Assembly (NCBI RefSeq): GCF_003063265.1
Contig: NZ_NERU01000007.1
Coordinates: 1 to 64,000, forward strand
Length of the DNA stretch: 64,000 nt
Direction of reading: 5' to 3'
From: Limnohabitans sp. WS1
GTDB taxonomy: Bacteria > Pseudomonadota > Gammaproteobacteria > Burkholderiales > Burkholderiaceae_C
Shown: positions 54,183 to 64,000 of the stretch, in pieces
Layout of the letters: each line of letters begins with the position of its first letter
Numbering within the stretch: position 1 is the first letter of the stretch
Made by a program: the position numbers and the translations under genes
The notes under the pieces: generated by a model
What the model saw: the letters and a program-made list of their open reading frames with translations, nothing else
Told to the model about the DNA's origin: nothing
Databases searched by the model: none

Positions 54183-55478
54183 TCAGTCGTACACCTCGGC
54201 CTCAGGGTCGGTCGCTTCCAGCTCATAGCTGGCTGCCAACATGGCCAGGCGGCCGATGACGCCATACATGTAAAAGCGGTTGGGCACGCTGGCCCCAGGC
54301 TTGACGCCCGGTTGGGGCAAATGCGGGCTTTCGGCAAAGGCCAAAGGCACAAAGCTGGCACCCGGGGCATTCAGATTTTCGTCCACACCGCGCTCGGCAT
54401 GCACCCGGTAAAAACCGCCCACCACATAGCGGTCCATCATGTAAACCACGGGCTCGGCCACAGCGTCATTGATGCGCTCATTGGTCAGCACGCCCTCTTG
54501 GATGATCACGTCGTTGACGGTCTGACCGTCCTTGATGACGTTCATCTTGTTGCGCGTCTTGCGGTTGAGTTGGTCCAGATCGGACACATCGCGCACGGTC
54601 ATGATGCCCATGCCATAGGTGCCGTTGTCGGCCTTGACCACCACAAACGGCTTTTCGTTGATGCCGTATTCCTTGTATTTGCGCTTGATCTTGGTGAGCA
54701 ACGCGTCCACATTGCTGCGCAGGCATTCCATGCCCGTGCCTTCGGCAAAGTTCACATCACCACACTGACTGAACATGGGGTTGATCAGCCAGGGATCGAT
54801 GCCCAGCAGCTTGCCAAAACGCTTGGCCACTTCTTCGTAGCTCTGGAAATGTTTGGTCTTGCGGCGCACGCTCCAGCCGGCGTGCAGGGGCGGCAGCAAG
54901 AATTGCTCGTGCAGCTCTTCCAGAATGCCGGGGGCACCGGCCGACAGGTCGTTGTTGAGCAAGATGGTGCAGGGGTCAAAGTCCTTGAGGCCCAGGCGGT
55001 GCTTGGTGCGCACCACGGGCTCGAGGGTCACGCTCTCGCCGTTGGGCAACTCAATGACCGTGGTTTCCTTGATTTCGGGGTTGATCGAGCCCAAGCGCAC
55101 ATTCAAACCGGCCATGTGGAAGATGCGCTGCAACTGCGCCACATTGGTCAGGTAAAAGGTGTTGCGGGTGTGGTTTTCGGGAATGATCAGGAGGTTTTTG
55201 GCCTCGGGACAGATCTTTTCGATGGCGGCTTGGGCGGCCTGCACGGCCAAGGGCAACATCTCGGGTGTCAGGTTGTTCCAGCCACCGGGGTAAAGATTGG
55301 TGTCCACGGGTGCGAGCTTGAAGCCGGCATTGCGGATGTCCACCGAGGTGTAGAACGGGGGCGTGTGCTCCATCCACTCCAGACGGAACCAGCGCTCAAT
55401 GGCGGGCATGGAGTCGAGAATGCGCTGCTCGAGCTCATTGATAGGGCCGGTCAGGGCGGTGACGAGATGAGGAACCAT
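54183..55478 (-). CDS. gshA: Glutamate-cysteine ligase (GshA, proteobacterial type)
   Basis: First enzyme of glutathione synthesis, joining glutamate and cysteine with ATP. The 431-residue protein belongs to the non-E. coli type found in Betaproteobacteria and Acidithiobacillus, with MVPHLVTALTGPINELEQRIL at the start in part, FVVVKADNGTYGMGIMTVRD as the ATP-grasp-like region and YMMDRYVVGGFYRVH near the end. ATG 55478 has GAAGG upstream. gshB is not adjacent. Confidence 0.92.
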   Translation of the reverse strand: MVPHLVTALTGPINELEQRILDSMPAIERWFRLEWMEHTPPFYTSVDIRNAGFKLAPVDTNLYPGGWNNLTPEMLPLAVQAAQAAIEKICPEAKNLLIIPENHTRNTFYLTNVAQLQRIFHMAGLNVRLGSINPEIKETTVIELPNGESVTLEPVVRTKHRLGLKDFDPCTILLNNDLSAGAPGILEELHEQFLLPPLHAGWSVRRKTKHFQSYEEVAKRFGKLLGIDPWLINPMFSQCGDVNFAEGTGMECLRSNVDALLTKIKRKYKEYGINEKPFVVVKADNGTYGMGIMTVRDVSDLDQLNRKTRNKMNVIKDGQTVNDVIIQEGVLTNERINDAVAEPVVYMMDRYVVGGFYRVHAERGVDENLNAPGASFVPLAFAESPHLPQPGVKPGASVPNRFYMYGVIGRLAMLAASYELEATDPEAEVYD

Positions 55479-55574
55479 GGACTTGCCTTCGATGAACCAG
55501 AAAATCAAAGTGATGATATGGGGACGTTCTGGCGCATTGCAAGCGCCAAGCGGACAACCGTCCCCCGGGTGTGA

Positions 55575-56855
55575 TCAGCCACGCACTTCACCCTCGCCGA
55601 GCACCACGTACTTGAGCGAGGTCAGGCCCTCGATGCCCACCGGGCCCCGGGCGTGAAACTTGTCGGTGCTGATGCCAATTTCGGCACCCAGCCCGTACTC
55701 AAAGCCATCGGCAAAGCGGGTGCTGGCGTTGACCATGACACTGGCCGAATCCACCTCACGCAAAAAGCGCTGAGCGTGCATGTGGTCGCGGGTCAGGATG
55801 GCGTCGGTGTGGTGGCTGCTGAAGTGGTTGATGTGGGCAATCGCCTCATCCACCCCCTCAAGCACCTTGATGCTGATGATGGGTGCGAGGTATTCCTCGA
55901 ACCAGTCCTGCTCGGTCGCGTCTTTCAAATTGGCCCCGGCGACCTGGCTCAAAATGGCTTTGGCCTTGGGGCAGCAACGCATTTCCACGCCTTTGGCCGC
56001 ATAAATCGCGCCGATTTTGGGCAAGAATTCGGCCGCGACACCCCGCGCCACCAACAGGCTTTCGCTGGCGTTGCAAGGGCTGTACTTTTGGGTTTTGGCG
56101 TTGTCGGCCACTTTGACGGCCATGTCGATGTCGCAGGGATCGTCCACATAGGTGTGGCAATTGCCGTCCAGGTGTTTGATCACGGGCACCTTGGCTTCGG
56201 CGCTGATGCGCTCGATCAGGCCCTTGCCGCCACGCGGGATGACCACATCCACGTATTGCGGCATGGTGATGAGCTGACCCACGGCGGCGCGGTCGGTGGT
56301 TTGCACCAGCTGCACCGCGTTGACGGGCAAGCCACTCTCGGTCAGGGCTTGCTGCACCAGCTTGGCCAAGGCCTTGTTCGATTCAATCGCCTCGGAGCCG
56401 CCGCGCAAGATGCAGGCATTGCCGCTTTTGATGGACAGGCTGGCCGCTTCGATGGTCACATTGGGGCGGCTCTCAAAAATCATGCCAAACACGCCAATGG
56501 GCACCCGCATTTGACCGACACGGATGCCACTGGGCACCTGCTTCATGCCGATGATTTCGCCGATCACATCGGGCATGGCGGCCAGCTGTTCGCAACCCTG
56601 GGCGCAGGTTTCCAGCACTTTGGGGCTCAATTTCAGACGGTCCACCATGGGCTCCGCCAAGCCAGCAGTGCGGGCACGTTCCAAGTCTTTGGCATTGTCC
56701 AGTTGCAAGGCGTCGGTGTTCTCGCGCAGCAAGGCGGCCAGATGACGCAAAGCCTTGTTTTTGATGGCGGCAGAGGCCCGGGCCATCTGGCTTGAGGCTG
56801 TTTTGGCTTGCAGGCCCAAGGCCTGCACATGTTCAACGGTATTCAATTCGGTCAT
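55575..56855 (-). CDS. proA: Gamma-glutamyl phosphate reductase
   Basis: Second step of proline synthesis, NADPH-dependent reduction of gamma-glutamyl phosphate to the semialdehyde. The 426-residue ALDH-fold protein has [33 protein letters not shown] and the catalytic Cys in [14 protein letters not shown], and C-terminal [19 protein letters not shown] in part. ATG 56855 ([10 protein letters not shown]) is the family start. It follows holA by 29 bases. proB is not in the window. Confidence 0.96.
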   Translation of the reverse strand: MTELNTVEHVQALGLQAKTASSQMARASAAIKNKALRHLAALLRENTDALQLDNAKDLERARTAGLAEPMVDRLKLSPKVLETCAQGCEQLAAMPDVIGEIIGMKQVPSGIRVGQMRVPIGVFGMIFESRPNVTIEAASLSIKSGNACILRGGSEAIESNKALAKLVQQALTESGLPVNAVQLVQTTDRAAVGQLITMPQYVDVVIPRGGKGLIERISAEAKVPVIKHLDGNCHTYVDDPCDIDMAVKVADNAKTQKYSPCNASESLLVARGVAAEFLPKIGAIYAAKGVEMRCCPKAKAILSQVAGANLKDATEQDWFEEYLAPIISIKVLEGVDEAIAHINHFSSHHTDAILTRDHMHAQRFLREVDSASVMVNASTRFADGFEYGLGAEIGISTDKFHARGPVGIEGLTSLKYVVLGEGEVRG

Positions 56856-56884
56856 GCACGCATTTTCGCAGATGCAAACGTGGC

Positions 56885-57937
56885 TCAGCGAACGATGCAA
56901 AAGCGTGAAAAACGCACGGCCAATCGCTGCAGGGCTTGCCAAGGGTCGGTCGGCCAATCGGGCACTTTGAGGCCTTTGACAATGCCGTCCACTTGGTGGG
57001 CCGCTTGCAGCAGGCCATGCAGCCGTGCCGCGCTCATGGTGGGCAGCACGCGCTCAAACAAACGGTCCCGCGGACTCCACACCCTGTGTTCACGCAAAGC
57101 CATGGGCATGGGTTTGCCTTGGGCAATGGCGTCTTTGACGCGTTTCATGGCACGGATGTCTTCGGCAATGGTGTAGTGCACCAGCACAGCGGCTTCGCCC
57201 TCGGCCTGCAAGCCATCGAGCATGCGCTGCACCCGGGCCACCTGACCCGACAAAACCGATTCAGACAACTTGAACACATCGTAGCGGGCCACATTGACCA
57301 CCGCCGACTCAACCTGCGCTTGGGTGAGTTCACCCTGCGGGTAGAGCAGGCCCAGTTTCTGGATTTCCTGGTGTGCAGCCAGCAAATTGCCTTCGACACG
57401 ATCGGCAAAAAACTGCAAAGTCCGCTGGCCGGCCTCTCCCGCCAAGACGCGCTGGCCTTGGCCTTGCAATCGCTGGGCAATCCATTGGGGCAAAGCATTG
57501 CGCTCTATCGGGTCAATCGTGACCAACACCCCCAAGTTTTCCAAAGCACCGAACCAAGCCCCTTTGCGTGTGGCGGCATCCAGGCGGGGCAACAAAACCA
57601 GGGTCAAGGTCGAATCATTGTCTTGTGTCGATACAGCCAATTGCTGCAGTGCCGTGCTGCCCTCTTTGCCAGGTTTACCCGTGGGAATGCGCACTTCCAC
57701 GATTTGTTTGTCGGCAAATAGGCTGAGCGACCCGCCTGCAGCCAGCACCTCGCTCCAGTCAAAATGGGCCCCAGACACGGTGTGCACACTGCGCTCGGTA
57801 TAGCCCTGAGCGCGGGCGGTGGCGCGAATGGCGTCGGCCGCCTCTTGTTGCATCAATGGCTCGTCGCCATGGAGCACATACAGGCTGCGCAAGCCTTTTT
57901 GCAAGTGCGCAGAAAGTTGGGAGTACGCCAGTTGCAT
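56885..57937 (-). CDS. holA: DNA polymerase III delta subunit
   Basis: Clamp-loader subunit that opens the sliding clamp. The 350-residue product has the N-terminal [21 protein letters not shown] in part, [11 protein letters not shown] in the ATPase-like fold and the helical C-terminal collar region ([20 protein letters not shown] in part). ATG 57937 is preferred to a TTG three codons upstream. It follows lptE by ten bases, the order common in proteobacteria (leuS-lptE-holA). Confidence 0.94.
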   Translation of the reverse strand: MQLAYSQLSAHLQKGLRSLYVLHGDEPLMQQEAADAIRATARAQGYTERSVHTVSGAHFDWSEVLAAGGSLSLFADKQIVEVRIPTGKPGKEGSTALQQLAVSTQDNDSTLTLVLLPRLDAATRKGAWFGALENLGVLVTIDPIERNALPQWIAQRLQGQGQRVLAGEAGQRTLQFFADRVEGNLLAAHQEIQKLGLLYPQGELTQAQVESAVVNVARYDVFKLSESVLSGQVARVQRMLDGLQAEGEAAVLVHYTIAEDIRAMKRVKDAIAQGKPMPMALREHRVWSPRDRLFERVLPTMSAARLHGLLQAAHQVDGIVKGLKVPDWPTDPWQALQRLAVRFSRFCIVR

Positions 57938-57947
57938 GGGGTGCAAA

Positions 57948-58484
57948 TCAGGGCTTGGACAAGGGGGTGGCGAGCGACTTGACAGCGGCCAATCGGCGCA
58001 TGATTTGCTGCACGATGTCCGACTGCATGTCGCGGTACATCATGCCCTGTTCGATTTCCTTGGACAGTGCAGCGGTCTCGGTGAAGCTCAGGTCGCGCTG
58101 CTGGGCCAACTCCACCGGCTCAATGAGGCTCACCCCCTGGGGCGTGCGCAGGCGAAACTTCACTTTCAAACGCAATTGCAATTCACGCACTTGCCCCGAG
58201 GTGTTCACACCCACCACCACTTGTTGGCGGTCTTCGCTCAAGATGTCCAGCACCGCATCGGCCCGCAACATCTGGGGCGGATCATTCCACAGCTCAATGC
58301 GGCCTGTGCCCAGTAAATTTCGCCGCAACTCGACCCCCAAGGAGGAGGTGCTTGAAAAATTGGCATAAAGGGTTTTGAACGGGTAATCAGCGGCACCGCG
58401 CAGCTGAAACCCACACGCCGACAGGCCTGCCGTGAGGGGCAGTCCCAGCATGACCCGAAGGCAAAGTCGGCGCGAAGTGCTCAT
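57948..58484 (-). CDS. lptE: LPS-assembly lipoprotein LptE
   Basis: Outer membrane lipoprotein that plugs LptD and helps place lipopolysaccharide on the surface. The 178-residue protein has a signal peptide with lipobox LTAGLSACGF, then GFQLRGAADYPF typical of LptE and a C-terminal MYRDMQSDIVQQIMRRLAAV helix. It lies between leuS (30-base gap) and holA on the same strand. Confidence 0.94.
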   Translation of the reverse strand: MSTSRRLCLRVMLGLPLTAGLSACGFQLRGAADYPFKTLYANFSSTSSLGVELRRNLLGTGRIELWNDPPQMLRADAVLDILSEDRQQVVVGVNTSGQVRELQLRLKVKFRLRTPQGVSLIEPVELAQQRDLSFTETAALSKEIEQGMMYRDMQSDIVQQIMRRLAAVKSLATPLSKP

Positions 58485-58514
58485 GGGGCGTGTGCATCCA
58501 TCCGGTGCGTGCGC

Positions 58515-61232
58515 TCAAATCACCACGTTGACCAAGCGGCCCGGCACCACAATCACCTTTTTGGGCGCGGCACCTGCGGCCTGCTTGACAAAGGCTTCGT
58601 TGGCCAAGGCAGCGGCTTCGATCTGGGCCTTGTCGGCGCTGGCAGGCACCAGGATGGAACCGCGCAGCTTGCCGTTGATTTGCAGCATCAGCTCGATCTG
58701 GTCGCGCTCCAAAGCCGACTCGTCCACGGTGGGCCAAGGCGCATCGAGCAACTCGCCTGCAGCTTGGGCAAAACCCAGTTGCTGCCAGATTTCATCGGTG
58801 ATGTGCGGGCAAGCGGGGTAGAGCATGCGCGTCAAGAGCGAGACGCCTTCGCACAGGGCGGCGGTATCTCCTGCACTGCCATCGGGCTTGAAGTCTTCCA
58901 GCGCGTTGAGCAGCTTCATGCAACCAGACACCACGGTGTTGTATTGCATGCGCTCGTAGTCATAACCCACTTGCTTGAGCACCAAGTGCATTTCGCGGCG
59001 CAAGGCCTTGGCCGAATCGCCCAAAGCGGCTTGGCTCAGGTCTTGGCTGGTGGCCGAGCGCAGCAATTCGTGGTGCTTGAACGCGAAGTTCCAGACCCGG
59101 CGCAAGAAACGGTAGCTGCCTTCGACGGCCGAGTCATTCCACTCCAGCGTGACTTCGGGCGGCGCGGTGAACATGGTGTACAGACGCGCCGTGTCAGCGC
59201 CGTAGCGCTCGATCAGGTCCTGCGGGTCCACGCCGTTGTTTTTCGACTTGGACATGGTGCCCACGCCCTCGTAGTCGATGGCCGTTCCCACGGGCAAGCG
59301 GCCATCGCCGCTGTCGGCTTCGTTCTTGAGCTTGGCGCCCACCACTTTGCCGGTCTCGTCGAGCACATGCTCGACATCGTGCGGCCAGAAGTAATCCTTG
59401 CCGCCTTTGGCGGTGCGGCGAGAGTAGATGTGGTTGAGCACCATACCCTGTGTGAGCAGCTTGCTGAAGGGCTCGTCCACCTTGACCAGGCCCAGGTCGC
59501 GCATGACCTTGGTCCAGAAGCGGGCGTACAAGAGGTGCAGGATGGCGTGCTCGATGCCGCCAATGTACTGGTCCATGCCGCTGCCACCAGTGGCATTGTT
59601 CTGGTCCCGCATCCAATAGTCCGCACCCTCTGCCACCATCTTCTCGGTGTTGGTCGGGTCGCAGTAGCGCATAAAGTACCAAGACGAATCCACAAAGGTG
59701 TCCATGGTGTCGGTCTCGCGGCGGGCCGCTTTGCCGCACACGGGGCAAGTTACGCCTGCGTGGAAACCTTCGTGCTTGTGCAGCGGGTTGCCCGAGCCGT
59801 CGGGAATGCAGTCTTGCGGCAGCACCACGGGCAGGTCTTTTTCGGGCACCGGCACCGCGCCGTGCTCCTCGCAATGGATGATCGGGATCGGCGTGCCCCA
59901 GTAGCGCTGACGGCTCACGCCCCAGTCGCGCAGACGCCAGGTGGTTTTTTTCTCGCCCAAGCCTTTGGCGGCGAGCAACTCGGCGACTTTGCTCACAGCG
60001 GTTTTTTGCGTCAAACCGTCGAGTTCGCCGGAGTTGATGCAGACGCAGCTTTGCTTGTCACCATACCAGTCCTGCCAGACGGTGGCGTCGAAGGCCTGGT
60101 CCTTGACGGACACGACCTGCTGTATCGGCAGCGCGTACTTGAGCGCAAACGCAAAGTCACGCTCGTCGTGCGCAGGCACGCCCATCACGGCGCCATCGCC
60201 GTAACTCATGAGCACGTAGTTGCCAACCCACACTTCAACTTGTGCACCGGTCAGTGGGTGCGTCACGAACAGACCCGTGGCCATGCCCTTTTTCTCTTGG
60301 GTGGCCATTTCGGCCTCGGTCGTGCCGCCGCTCTTGCACTCTTCCAAAAACGCTGCCAAAGCAGGGTTGCTGGCCGCGGCATGCAGCGCCAGCGGGTGTT
60401 CTGCAGCCACAGCGCAGAAGGTCACACCCATGATGGTGTCGGCGCGGGTGGTGAACACGTACATCTTGCCGTCGCCGATCAAAGCGCCATCGGCACCTGT
60501 GATGGTGTGCGGGAATGCAAAGCGCACGCCTTCGCTCTTGCCGATCCAGTTTTCCTGCATCAGGCGCACTTTGTCCGGCCAGCCGTTCAGCGTGGCTTTG
60601 TCGTTGCCGATCTGCACATGGTCCAACAGCTCTTGCGCGTAAGCGGTGATGTTCAGGTAATAACCGGGGATCTCGCGCTTTTCAACCGGAGCGCCCGTGC
60701 GCCAACCTTTGCCGTCAATGACCTGTTCGTTGGCCAGCACGGTCTGGTCCACCGGGTCCCAGTTCACGACTTGGGTCTTGCGGTAGGCGATGCCTTTTTC
60801 CAGCATCTTCAAGAACAGCCACTGGTTCCACTTGTAATAGGTCGGGTCGCAGGTGGCGACTTCGCGTGACCAGTCGATGGCCAGGCCCATGGCCTGCATC
60901 TGCTTTTTCATGTACGCGATGTTCTCGTACGTCCATTTGGCCGGGGGCACGCCGTTCTTCAAAGCAGCGTTTTCGGCGGGCAGACCAAACGCATCCCAGC
61001 CCATGGGCATCAGGACATTGAAACCCTTCATGCGCAGGCTGCGCGTGAGCATGTCGTTGATGGTGTAGTTGCGCACATGGCCCATGTGCAGCTTGCCGCT
61101 GGGGTAAGGCAACATGGAGCAGGCGTAGAACTTCTTTTTGCTGGCGTCTTCGGTGACGCGGTAGGCATCGCGGGCGGTCCAGCGGGATTGCGCAGCGGGT
61201 TCGACTTCGAGGTGGTTGTACTTGTCTTGCAT
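58515..61232 (-). CDS. leuS: Leucyl-tRNA synthetase
   Basis: Charges tRNA-Leu. The 905-residue class I enzyme starts [18 protein letters not shown], has the HIGH-type motif [13 protein letters not shown], a CP1 editing domain with [12 protein letters not shown], and the KMSKS-type motif [15 protein letters not shown]. The zinc-type cysteines [25 protein letters not shown] (in part) are present. An alternative upstream start has no support. A very long open frame on the opposite strand is a shadow. Confidence 0.97.
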   Translation of the reverse strand: MQDKYNHLEVEPAAQSRWTARDAYRVTEDASKKKFYACSMLPYPSGKLHMGHVRNYTINDMLTRSLRMKGFNVLMPMGWDAFGLPAENAALKNGVPPAKWTYENIAYMKKQMQAMGLAIDWSREVATCDPTYYKWNQWLFLKMLEKGIAYRKTQVVNWDPVDQTVLANEQVIDGKGWRTGAPVEKREIPGYYLNITAYAQELLDHVQIGNDKATLNGWPDKVRLMQENWIGKSEGVRFAFPHTITGADGALIGDGKMYVFTTRADTIMGVTFCAVAAEHPLALHAAASNPALAAFLEECKSGGTTEAEMATQEKKGMATGLFVTHPLTGAQVEVWVGNYVLMSYGDGAVMGVPAHDERDFAFALKYALPIQQVVSVKDQAFDATVWQDWYGDKQSCVCINSGELDGLTQKTAVSKVAELLAAKGLGEKKTTWRLRDWGVSRQRYWGTPIPIIHCEEHGAVPVPEKDLPVVLPQDCIPDGSGNPLHKHEGFHAGVTCPVCGKAARRETDTMDTFVDSSWYFMRYCDPTNTEKMVAEGADYWMRDQNNATGGSGMDQYIGGIEHAILHLLYARFWTKVMRDLGLVKVDEPFSKLLTQGMVLNHIYSRRTAKGGKDYFWPHDVEHVLDETGKVVGAKLKNEADSGDGRLPVGTAIDYEGVGTMSKSKNNGVDPQDLIERYGADTARLYTMFTAPPEVTLEWNDSAVEGSYRFLRRVWNFAFKHHELLRSATSQDLSQAALGDSAKALRREMHLVLKQVGYDYERMQYNTVVSGCMKLLNALEDFKPDGSAGDTAALCEGVSLLTRMLYPACPHITDEIWQQLGFAQAAGELLDAPWPTVDESALERDQIELMLQINGKLRGSILVPASADKAQIEAAALANEAFVKQAAGAAPKKVIVVPGRLVNVVI

Positions 61233-61303
61233 AGGGCTAAATTGTAGGGCTTGGGCGGTGGCGATCCCGCACACCTGACCGTCAGGGTGACCCGGCAGCA
61301 AAC

Positions 61304-61723
61304 TCAGGGTGAAACCACCTGGGCCACAAAGCCAATTCGGCTCAAGCCCGCTTTTTGGGCCAGCCCCATGGCCTCGACCACGCGGCCATAAGGCACGGAT
61401 GCATCGGCCCGAAGCTCTAGCTCGGTCAGGGGATTGCGCTGCGCGGCTGCCCGCAGTTTCAGACGCAATGCGTCGGCAGTGATGACTTGGTCGTTCATGA
61501 ACATCACCCCTTGGGCATTCACCACCAAGGCCATCGACTGTGGGGCAGCACCCGGCTCACCCGCTTCACTGCTGGGCAAGTCCAGTCGTATGGCACTGCT
61601 CATCAAAGGAGCCGTGACGATGAAAATCACCAGCAAAACCAACATCACGTCCACCAAAGGCGTGACATTGATCTCGCTCATGGGCTGATCGGCTTTGTGT
61701 GCAGACAGGCGACCAAATGCCAT
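61304..61723 (-). CDS. exbD: ExbD/TolR-type biopolymer transport protein
   Basis: Inner membrane protein with one helix, forming the ion-driven motor with ExbB. The 139-residue product has the conserved N-terminal [20 protein letters not shown] with the functional Asp in the helix, and a periplasmic domain with [22 protein letters not shown] in part. ATG 61723 ([12 protein letters not shown]) is chosen. It follows exbB by four bases. No tolA, tolB or pal follows, so ExbD for TonB systems is likelier than TolR. Confidence 0.9.
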   Translation of the reverse strand: MAFGRLSAHKADQPMSEINVTPLVDVMLVLLVIFIVTAPLMSSAIRLDLPSSEAGEPGAAPQSMALVVNAQGVMFMNDQVITADALRLKLRAAAQRNPLTELELRADASVPYGRVVEAMGLAQKAGLSRIGFVAQVVSP

Positions 61724-61727
61724 GTTT

Positions 61728-62375
61728 TCAGCCCGGGGCCTTGTCGGACAACAGTGCGCGAAGATCGTGCGCAAAACCTTCAAGCTCGGCCTCGATCTGA
61801 CCAATGCGTCGGCCCAGCACGTTGTAGCCCAGCACGGCAGGAATGGCCACCGCCAGGCCGGCAGCGGTCATGATCAGGGCCTCGCCCACAGGGCCGGCCA
61901 CTTTGTCAATGGTCAAAGCCCCTCCTTCGGCCATGCCGGTCAAGGCATTGAAGATGCCCCAAACCGTTCCCAGCAAGCCCATAAAAGGGGAAATGGACCC
62001 CGCTGTGGCCAACAACACCTGGCCCCATTGCAGACGACGCAACACCGTTTGCATGGCGTCCCGCAACACCCGGGTCAATTGGGGGTGGCGTTCGCCCGCC
62101 GAGGCCAAAGTTCCGCCCAAGGGCTCCAGGGTGGACTCGAGCAAGGGCAACACACAGGCGTCGCGGTCAAATTGAGCCACCCTTTGTCGGGCATCCTCAA
62201 AACCCGTGGACTGCCAAAACGCAGCCACACTGCGAGGAACATCCTGAGCTACTCGGGACAACAAGCGCCACTTCCAGACCATGACCACCCAACTGCCGAC
62301 CGACAGCGCCAACAACAAAAGCGCCAACACCCGACTGAGCACATCGCTGTGCAACAAAAAGTCGTTCAGGTTCAT
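61728..62375 (-). CDS. exbB: ExbB/TolQ-type proton channel protein
   Basis: Three-helix inner membrane protein that with ExbD converts proton flow into work on a TonB-like protein. The 215-residue product has the MotA/ExbB motif LLGTVWGIFNALTGMAEGG in part and the last helix GLAVAIPAVLGYNVLGRRI in part. Starts with a short periplasmic end and a long cytoplasmic loop, as usual. It lies between dapB and exbD on the same strand. Confidence 0.92.
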   Translation of the reverse strand: MNLNDFLLHSDVLSRVLALLLLALSVGSWVVMVWKWRLLSRVAQDVPRSVAAFWQSTGFEDARQRVAQFDRDACVLPLLESTLEPLGGTLASAGERHPQLTRVLRDAMQTVLRRLQWGQVLLATAGSISPFMGLLGTVWGIFNALTGMAEGGALTIDKVAGPVGEALIMTAAGLAVAIPAVLGYNVLGRRIGQIEAELEGFAHDLRALLSDKAPG

Positions 62376-62400
62376 GGCAACTTTTGATCTGACAGGCAGA

Positions 62401-63216
62401 TCAACGCAGATTTAAGACGTCGAACATGTCAAACAAGCCCCGTTCCTGCCCTGCCAAAAAGCGAACGGCACGCAAACTGCCTTGCGCATAGGTCGATCGA
62501 CTGGAGGATTTGTGCGTGACCTCAATGCGCTCACCAATGCCCGCAAAAAGCACCGTGTGGTCACCCACAATGTCCCCGCCGCGAATGGTGGAAAAACCGA
62601 TGGTGGAAGGATCGCGCTCACCGGTATGGCCATAGCGCTCATAAACCGCGCACTCCTTGAGATCCCGGCCAATGGCTTGGGCAATCACCTCACCCATTTT
62701 GAGGGCTGTGCCCGAAGGGGCATCGACCTTGTGGCGATGGTGAGCTTCGATGATCTCGATGTCGTAACCGGTGGACATGGCCTGAGCGGCCATTTGCAGC
62801 AATTTCAAAGTCACGTTCACCCCCACGCTCATGTTGGGGGCCATGACAATGGCCATGTCTTTGGCCAATTCAGCGATCTCGGCCTTTTGTGCCTCACTGA
62901 AGCCTGTGGTTCCAATCACCGCCTTGACCCCGAGTTCACGACAAACCTGAAGGTGTGCCAGCGTGCCTTCGGGGCGTGTGAAATCAATCAAACAGGACGA
63001 GCCGCTCAGACCTTGGCGCAAATCAGCGGTCACGGCCGTGCCCGTGACCTGGCCCAAAGAGGCCCCTGCATCCAGACCCAAGGCGGGGCTTGACGCCATG
63101 TCCAGCGCACCGGCCAGCCGACAATCATCAGAGGCCAAGATGGCCTCGATCAGCATCTGCCCCATGCGGCCCGAAGCACCGGCAACCGTGATTGGCAATA
63201 AATTCAAAGAGGTCAT
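62401..63216 (-). CDS. dapB: 4-hydroxy-tetrahydrodipicolinate reductase
   Basis: Reduces the DapA product in the lysine and diaminopimelate pathway with NAD(P)H. The 271-residue protein has the nucleotide-binding start [18 protein letters not shown] in part, [11 protein letters not shown] and the signature [19 protein letters not shown] in part. ATG 63216 (MTSLNLLPI) is the family start. It follows bamE by 63 bases on the same strand. Confidence 0.96.
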   Translation of the reverse strand: MTSLNLLPITVAGASGRMGQMLIEAILASDDCRLAGALDMASSPALGLDAGASLGQVTGTAVTADLRQGLSGSSCLIDFTRPEGTLAHLQVCRELGVKAVIGTTGFSEAQKAEIAELAKDMAIVMAPNMSVGVNVTLKLLQMAAQAMSTGYDIEIIEAHHRHKVDAPSGTALKMGEVIAQAIGRDLKECAVYERYGHTGERDPSTIGFSTIRGGDIVGDHTVLFAGIGERIEVTHKSSSRSTYAQGSLRAVRFLAGQERGLFDMFDVLNLR

Positions 63217-63279
63217 GACTTCAAAACAAGTGAATCTGAAAAAAGAACCGCGCCCAAGCGGTGACTTGGGCTGCGCCAC

Positions 63280-63822
63280 TCAGCGAAGAGCGGGCTCCAA
63301 AGGCGGGTATTGGCTGGGCAGAGCAGCTGGCGGCCGCACAGTGTCCATGACAGGCTTGGGTGCCTCAAACTTCTTCAAGGCCTCTTCTGTGGCTTCTAAA
63401 ACGGGCACCTTGACATTGGCCCTGGGGCCGGCCAATCGACCTGCGAACTCCGACTCGCTGGGCAGCACATCGCTGTCCACTTGTTCAAGCACATCGCCTT
63501 TGAAATACACCGTCAGTCTGAAGTTTTGAGCAGGGACACCTTGGCGCTCAATGCTGAACGCATAGTCCCAACGGTCGGCATGAAACAAACTGGCGATCAA
63601 TGGCGTGCCCAGAATGTCCCGCACCTGCGCACGCTGCATTCCGGGGCGCAGCGCCTGACGTTGCTCTTTGGAGACGAAATTGCCTTGCACCACCTCGGGC
63701 ACATAAGGCTTGAAAGTGTCGCGGTTGATGTTGCCGGAAAGACCGCCACAAGCGCTCAAACCCACGCTCAAAAAAAGCGCAACAAGAAGAGCAGGTGTGC
63801 GAAATGTCATGGAGGCTGTCAT
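63280..63822 (-). CDS. bamE: Outer membrane assembly lipoprotein BamE (SmpA/OmlA)
   Basis: Lipoprotein of the BAM complex that inserts outer membrane beta-barrels. The 180-residue protein has a signal peptide with lipobox VGLSACGG, then the BamE fold LRPGMQRAQVRDILGTPLIASLFHADRWDYAF in part. A C-terminal extension rich in Pro and Ala (about 60 residues) goes beyond E. coli BamE and is common in Burkholderiales. Divergent from fur, a classic arrangement (fur-omlA). Confidence 0.94.
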   Translation of the reverse strand: MTASMTFRTPALLVALFLSVGLSACGGLSGNINRDTFKPYVPEVVQGNFVSKEQRQALRPGMQRAQVRDILGTPLIASLFHADRWDYAFSIERQGVPAQNFRLTVYFKGDVLEQVDSDVLPSESEFAGRLAGPRANVKVPVLEATEEALKKFEAPKPVMDTVRPPAALPSQYPPLEPALR

Positions 63823-63906
63823 GGTTGTGGGCGTACCGATATGATCAGATCATTGTAGCGGCAGCTTTGCACAGCCACGGCAAGCCCTGACCGAACCCTT
63901 GAAACC

Positions 63907-64000
63907 ATGAGCCACATCGAAGAACTCAAAAGCAACGGCCTCAAAGCCACTCTGCCCCGCTTGAAAATTCTGGAAGTTTTTCAAAGCGCCCAAATGCGCC
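63907..64000 (+). CDS. fur: Ferric uptake regulator Fur, N-terminal fragment (window end)
   Basis: The first 31 codons of an open frame cut by the window end. They read MSHIEELKSNGLKATLPRLK followed by ILEVFQSAQ, the N-terminal winged-helix start of Fur, the iron-responsive repressor. The position divergent from bamE supports this. Metal sites lie beyond the window. Confidence 0.92.
   Translation, partial: MSHIEELKSNGLKATLPRLKILEVFQSAQMR

Noticed and set aside
58509..60869. Long open frame (786 codons) opposite leuS
   Set aside because: It lies wholly antisense to leuS, is rich in His, Gly, Val and Ala as expected from complementing GC-rich codons, and shows no family motif.

Overview
The window is a contiguous, gene-dense piece of a moderately GC-rich bacterial chromosome. 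Gene content and order point to a betaproteobacterium of the Burkholderiales, most like Comamonadaceae (for example Limnohabitans, Rhodoferax or Polaromonas types). The indicators are a benzoyl-CoA epoxidation (box) cluster, a DUF3305/DUF3306 formate dehydrogenase accessory set, DUF3460 beside scpA, and the run holA-lptE-leuS-exbD-exbB-dapB-bamE-fur. The genus is inference; no rRNA or tRNA gene was seen.

Layout. (1) 0.1-3.8 kb: phenylacetate catabolism, paaG-paaI-paaK on the minus strand and a divergent enoyl-CoA hydratase, with a 26-bp palindrome between them that looks like the site of a TetR-type paa regulator. (2) 4.0-10.6 kb: operon for a periplasmic, membrane-anchored formate dehydrogenase (Tat-exported catalytic subunit, four-cluster Fe-S subunit, cytochrome b subunit), three small accessory proteins and fdhD. 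(3) 10.8-14.6 kb: a TRAP transporter (P, Q, M subunits) with an unusually long M subunit and a clear terminator. (4) 14.7-25.2 kb: a second, NAD-type soluble formate dehydrogenase (NuoE/F-like fusion plus a catalytic subunit with NuoG-like N-terminus), followed on the same strand by an orphan histidine kinase, DUF3305, DUF3306, a poly-ferredoxin and a TorD-like chaperone. Between the two FDH subunit genes lies an array of five 81-bp REP-like repeats that is itself one open frame joined to both genes by ATGA overlaps. (5) 25.4-35 kb: complete aerobic benzoate pathway through CoA thioesters: benzoate-CoA ligase, BoxAB epoxidase, BoxC, an aldehyde dehydrogenase of the BoxD type and the regulator BoxR, with TGCA-N6-TGCA boxes in both control regions. 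Between boxB and boxA are 625 bp of long hairpins sharing a conserved core but with different, fully complementary arms. (6) 35-40.1 kb: two tandem paralogous hybrid histidine kinases; one has lost both the haem-binding and the phospho-accepting histidine. (7) 40.2-64 kb: housekeeping genes: apbC/mrp, metG, DUF1275 and SulP membrane proteins, DUF3460, scpA, ruvC, mtgA, a TonB-like protein, an RNB exonuclease, a YqiA esterase, kup, gshA, proA, holA, lptE, leuS, exbD, exbB, dapB, bamE and the start of fur.

Together, the left 35 kb supports growth on aromatic acids (phenylacetate and benzoate via CoA esters) and use of formate as electron donor through a respiratory periplasmic enzyme and a cytoplasmic NAD-reducing enzyme. 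BoxC releases formate during benzoyl-CoA breakdown (family knowledge), so the NAD-type FDH beside the box genes could recover electrons from it (inference). The most unusual material is the hairpin family between boxB and boxA, the translated REP array in the NAD-FDH operon, and the degenerate kinase paralogue.
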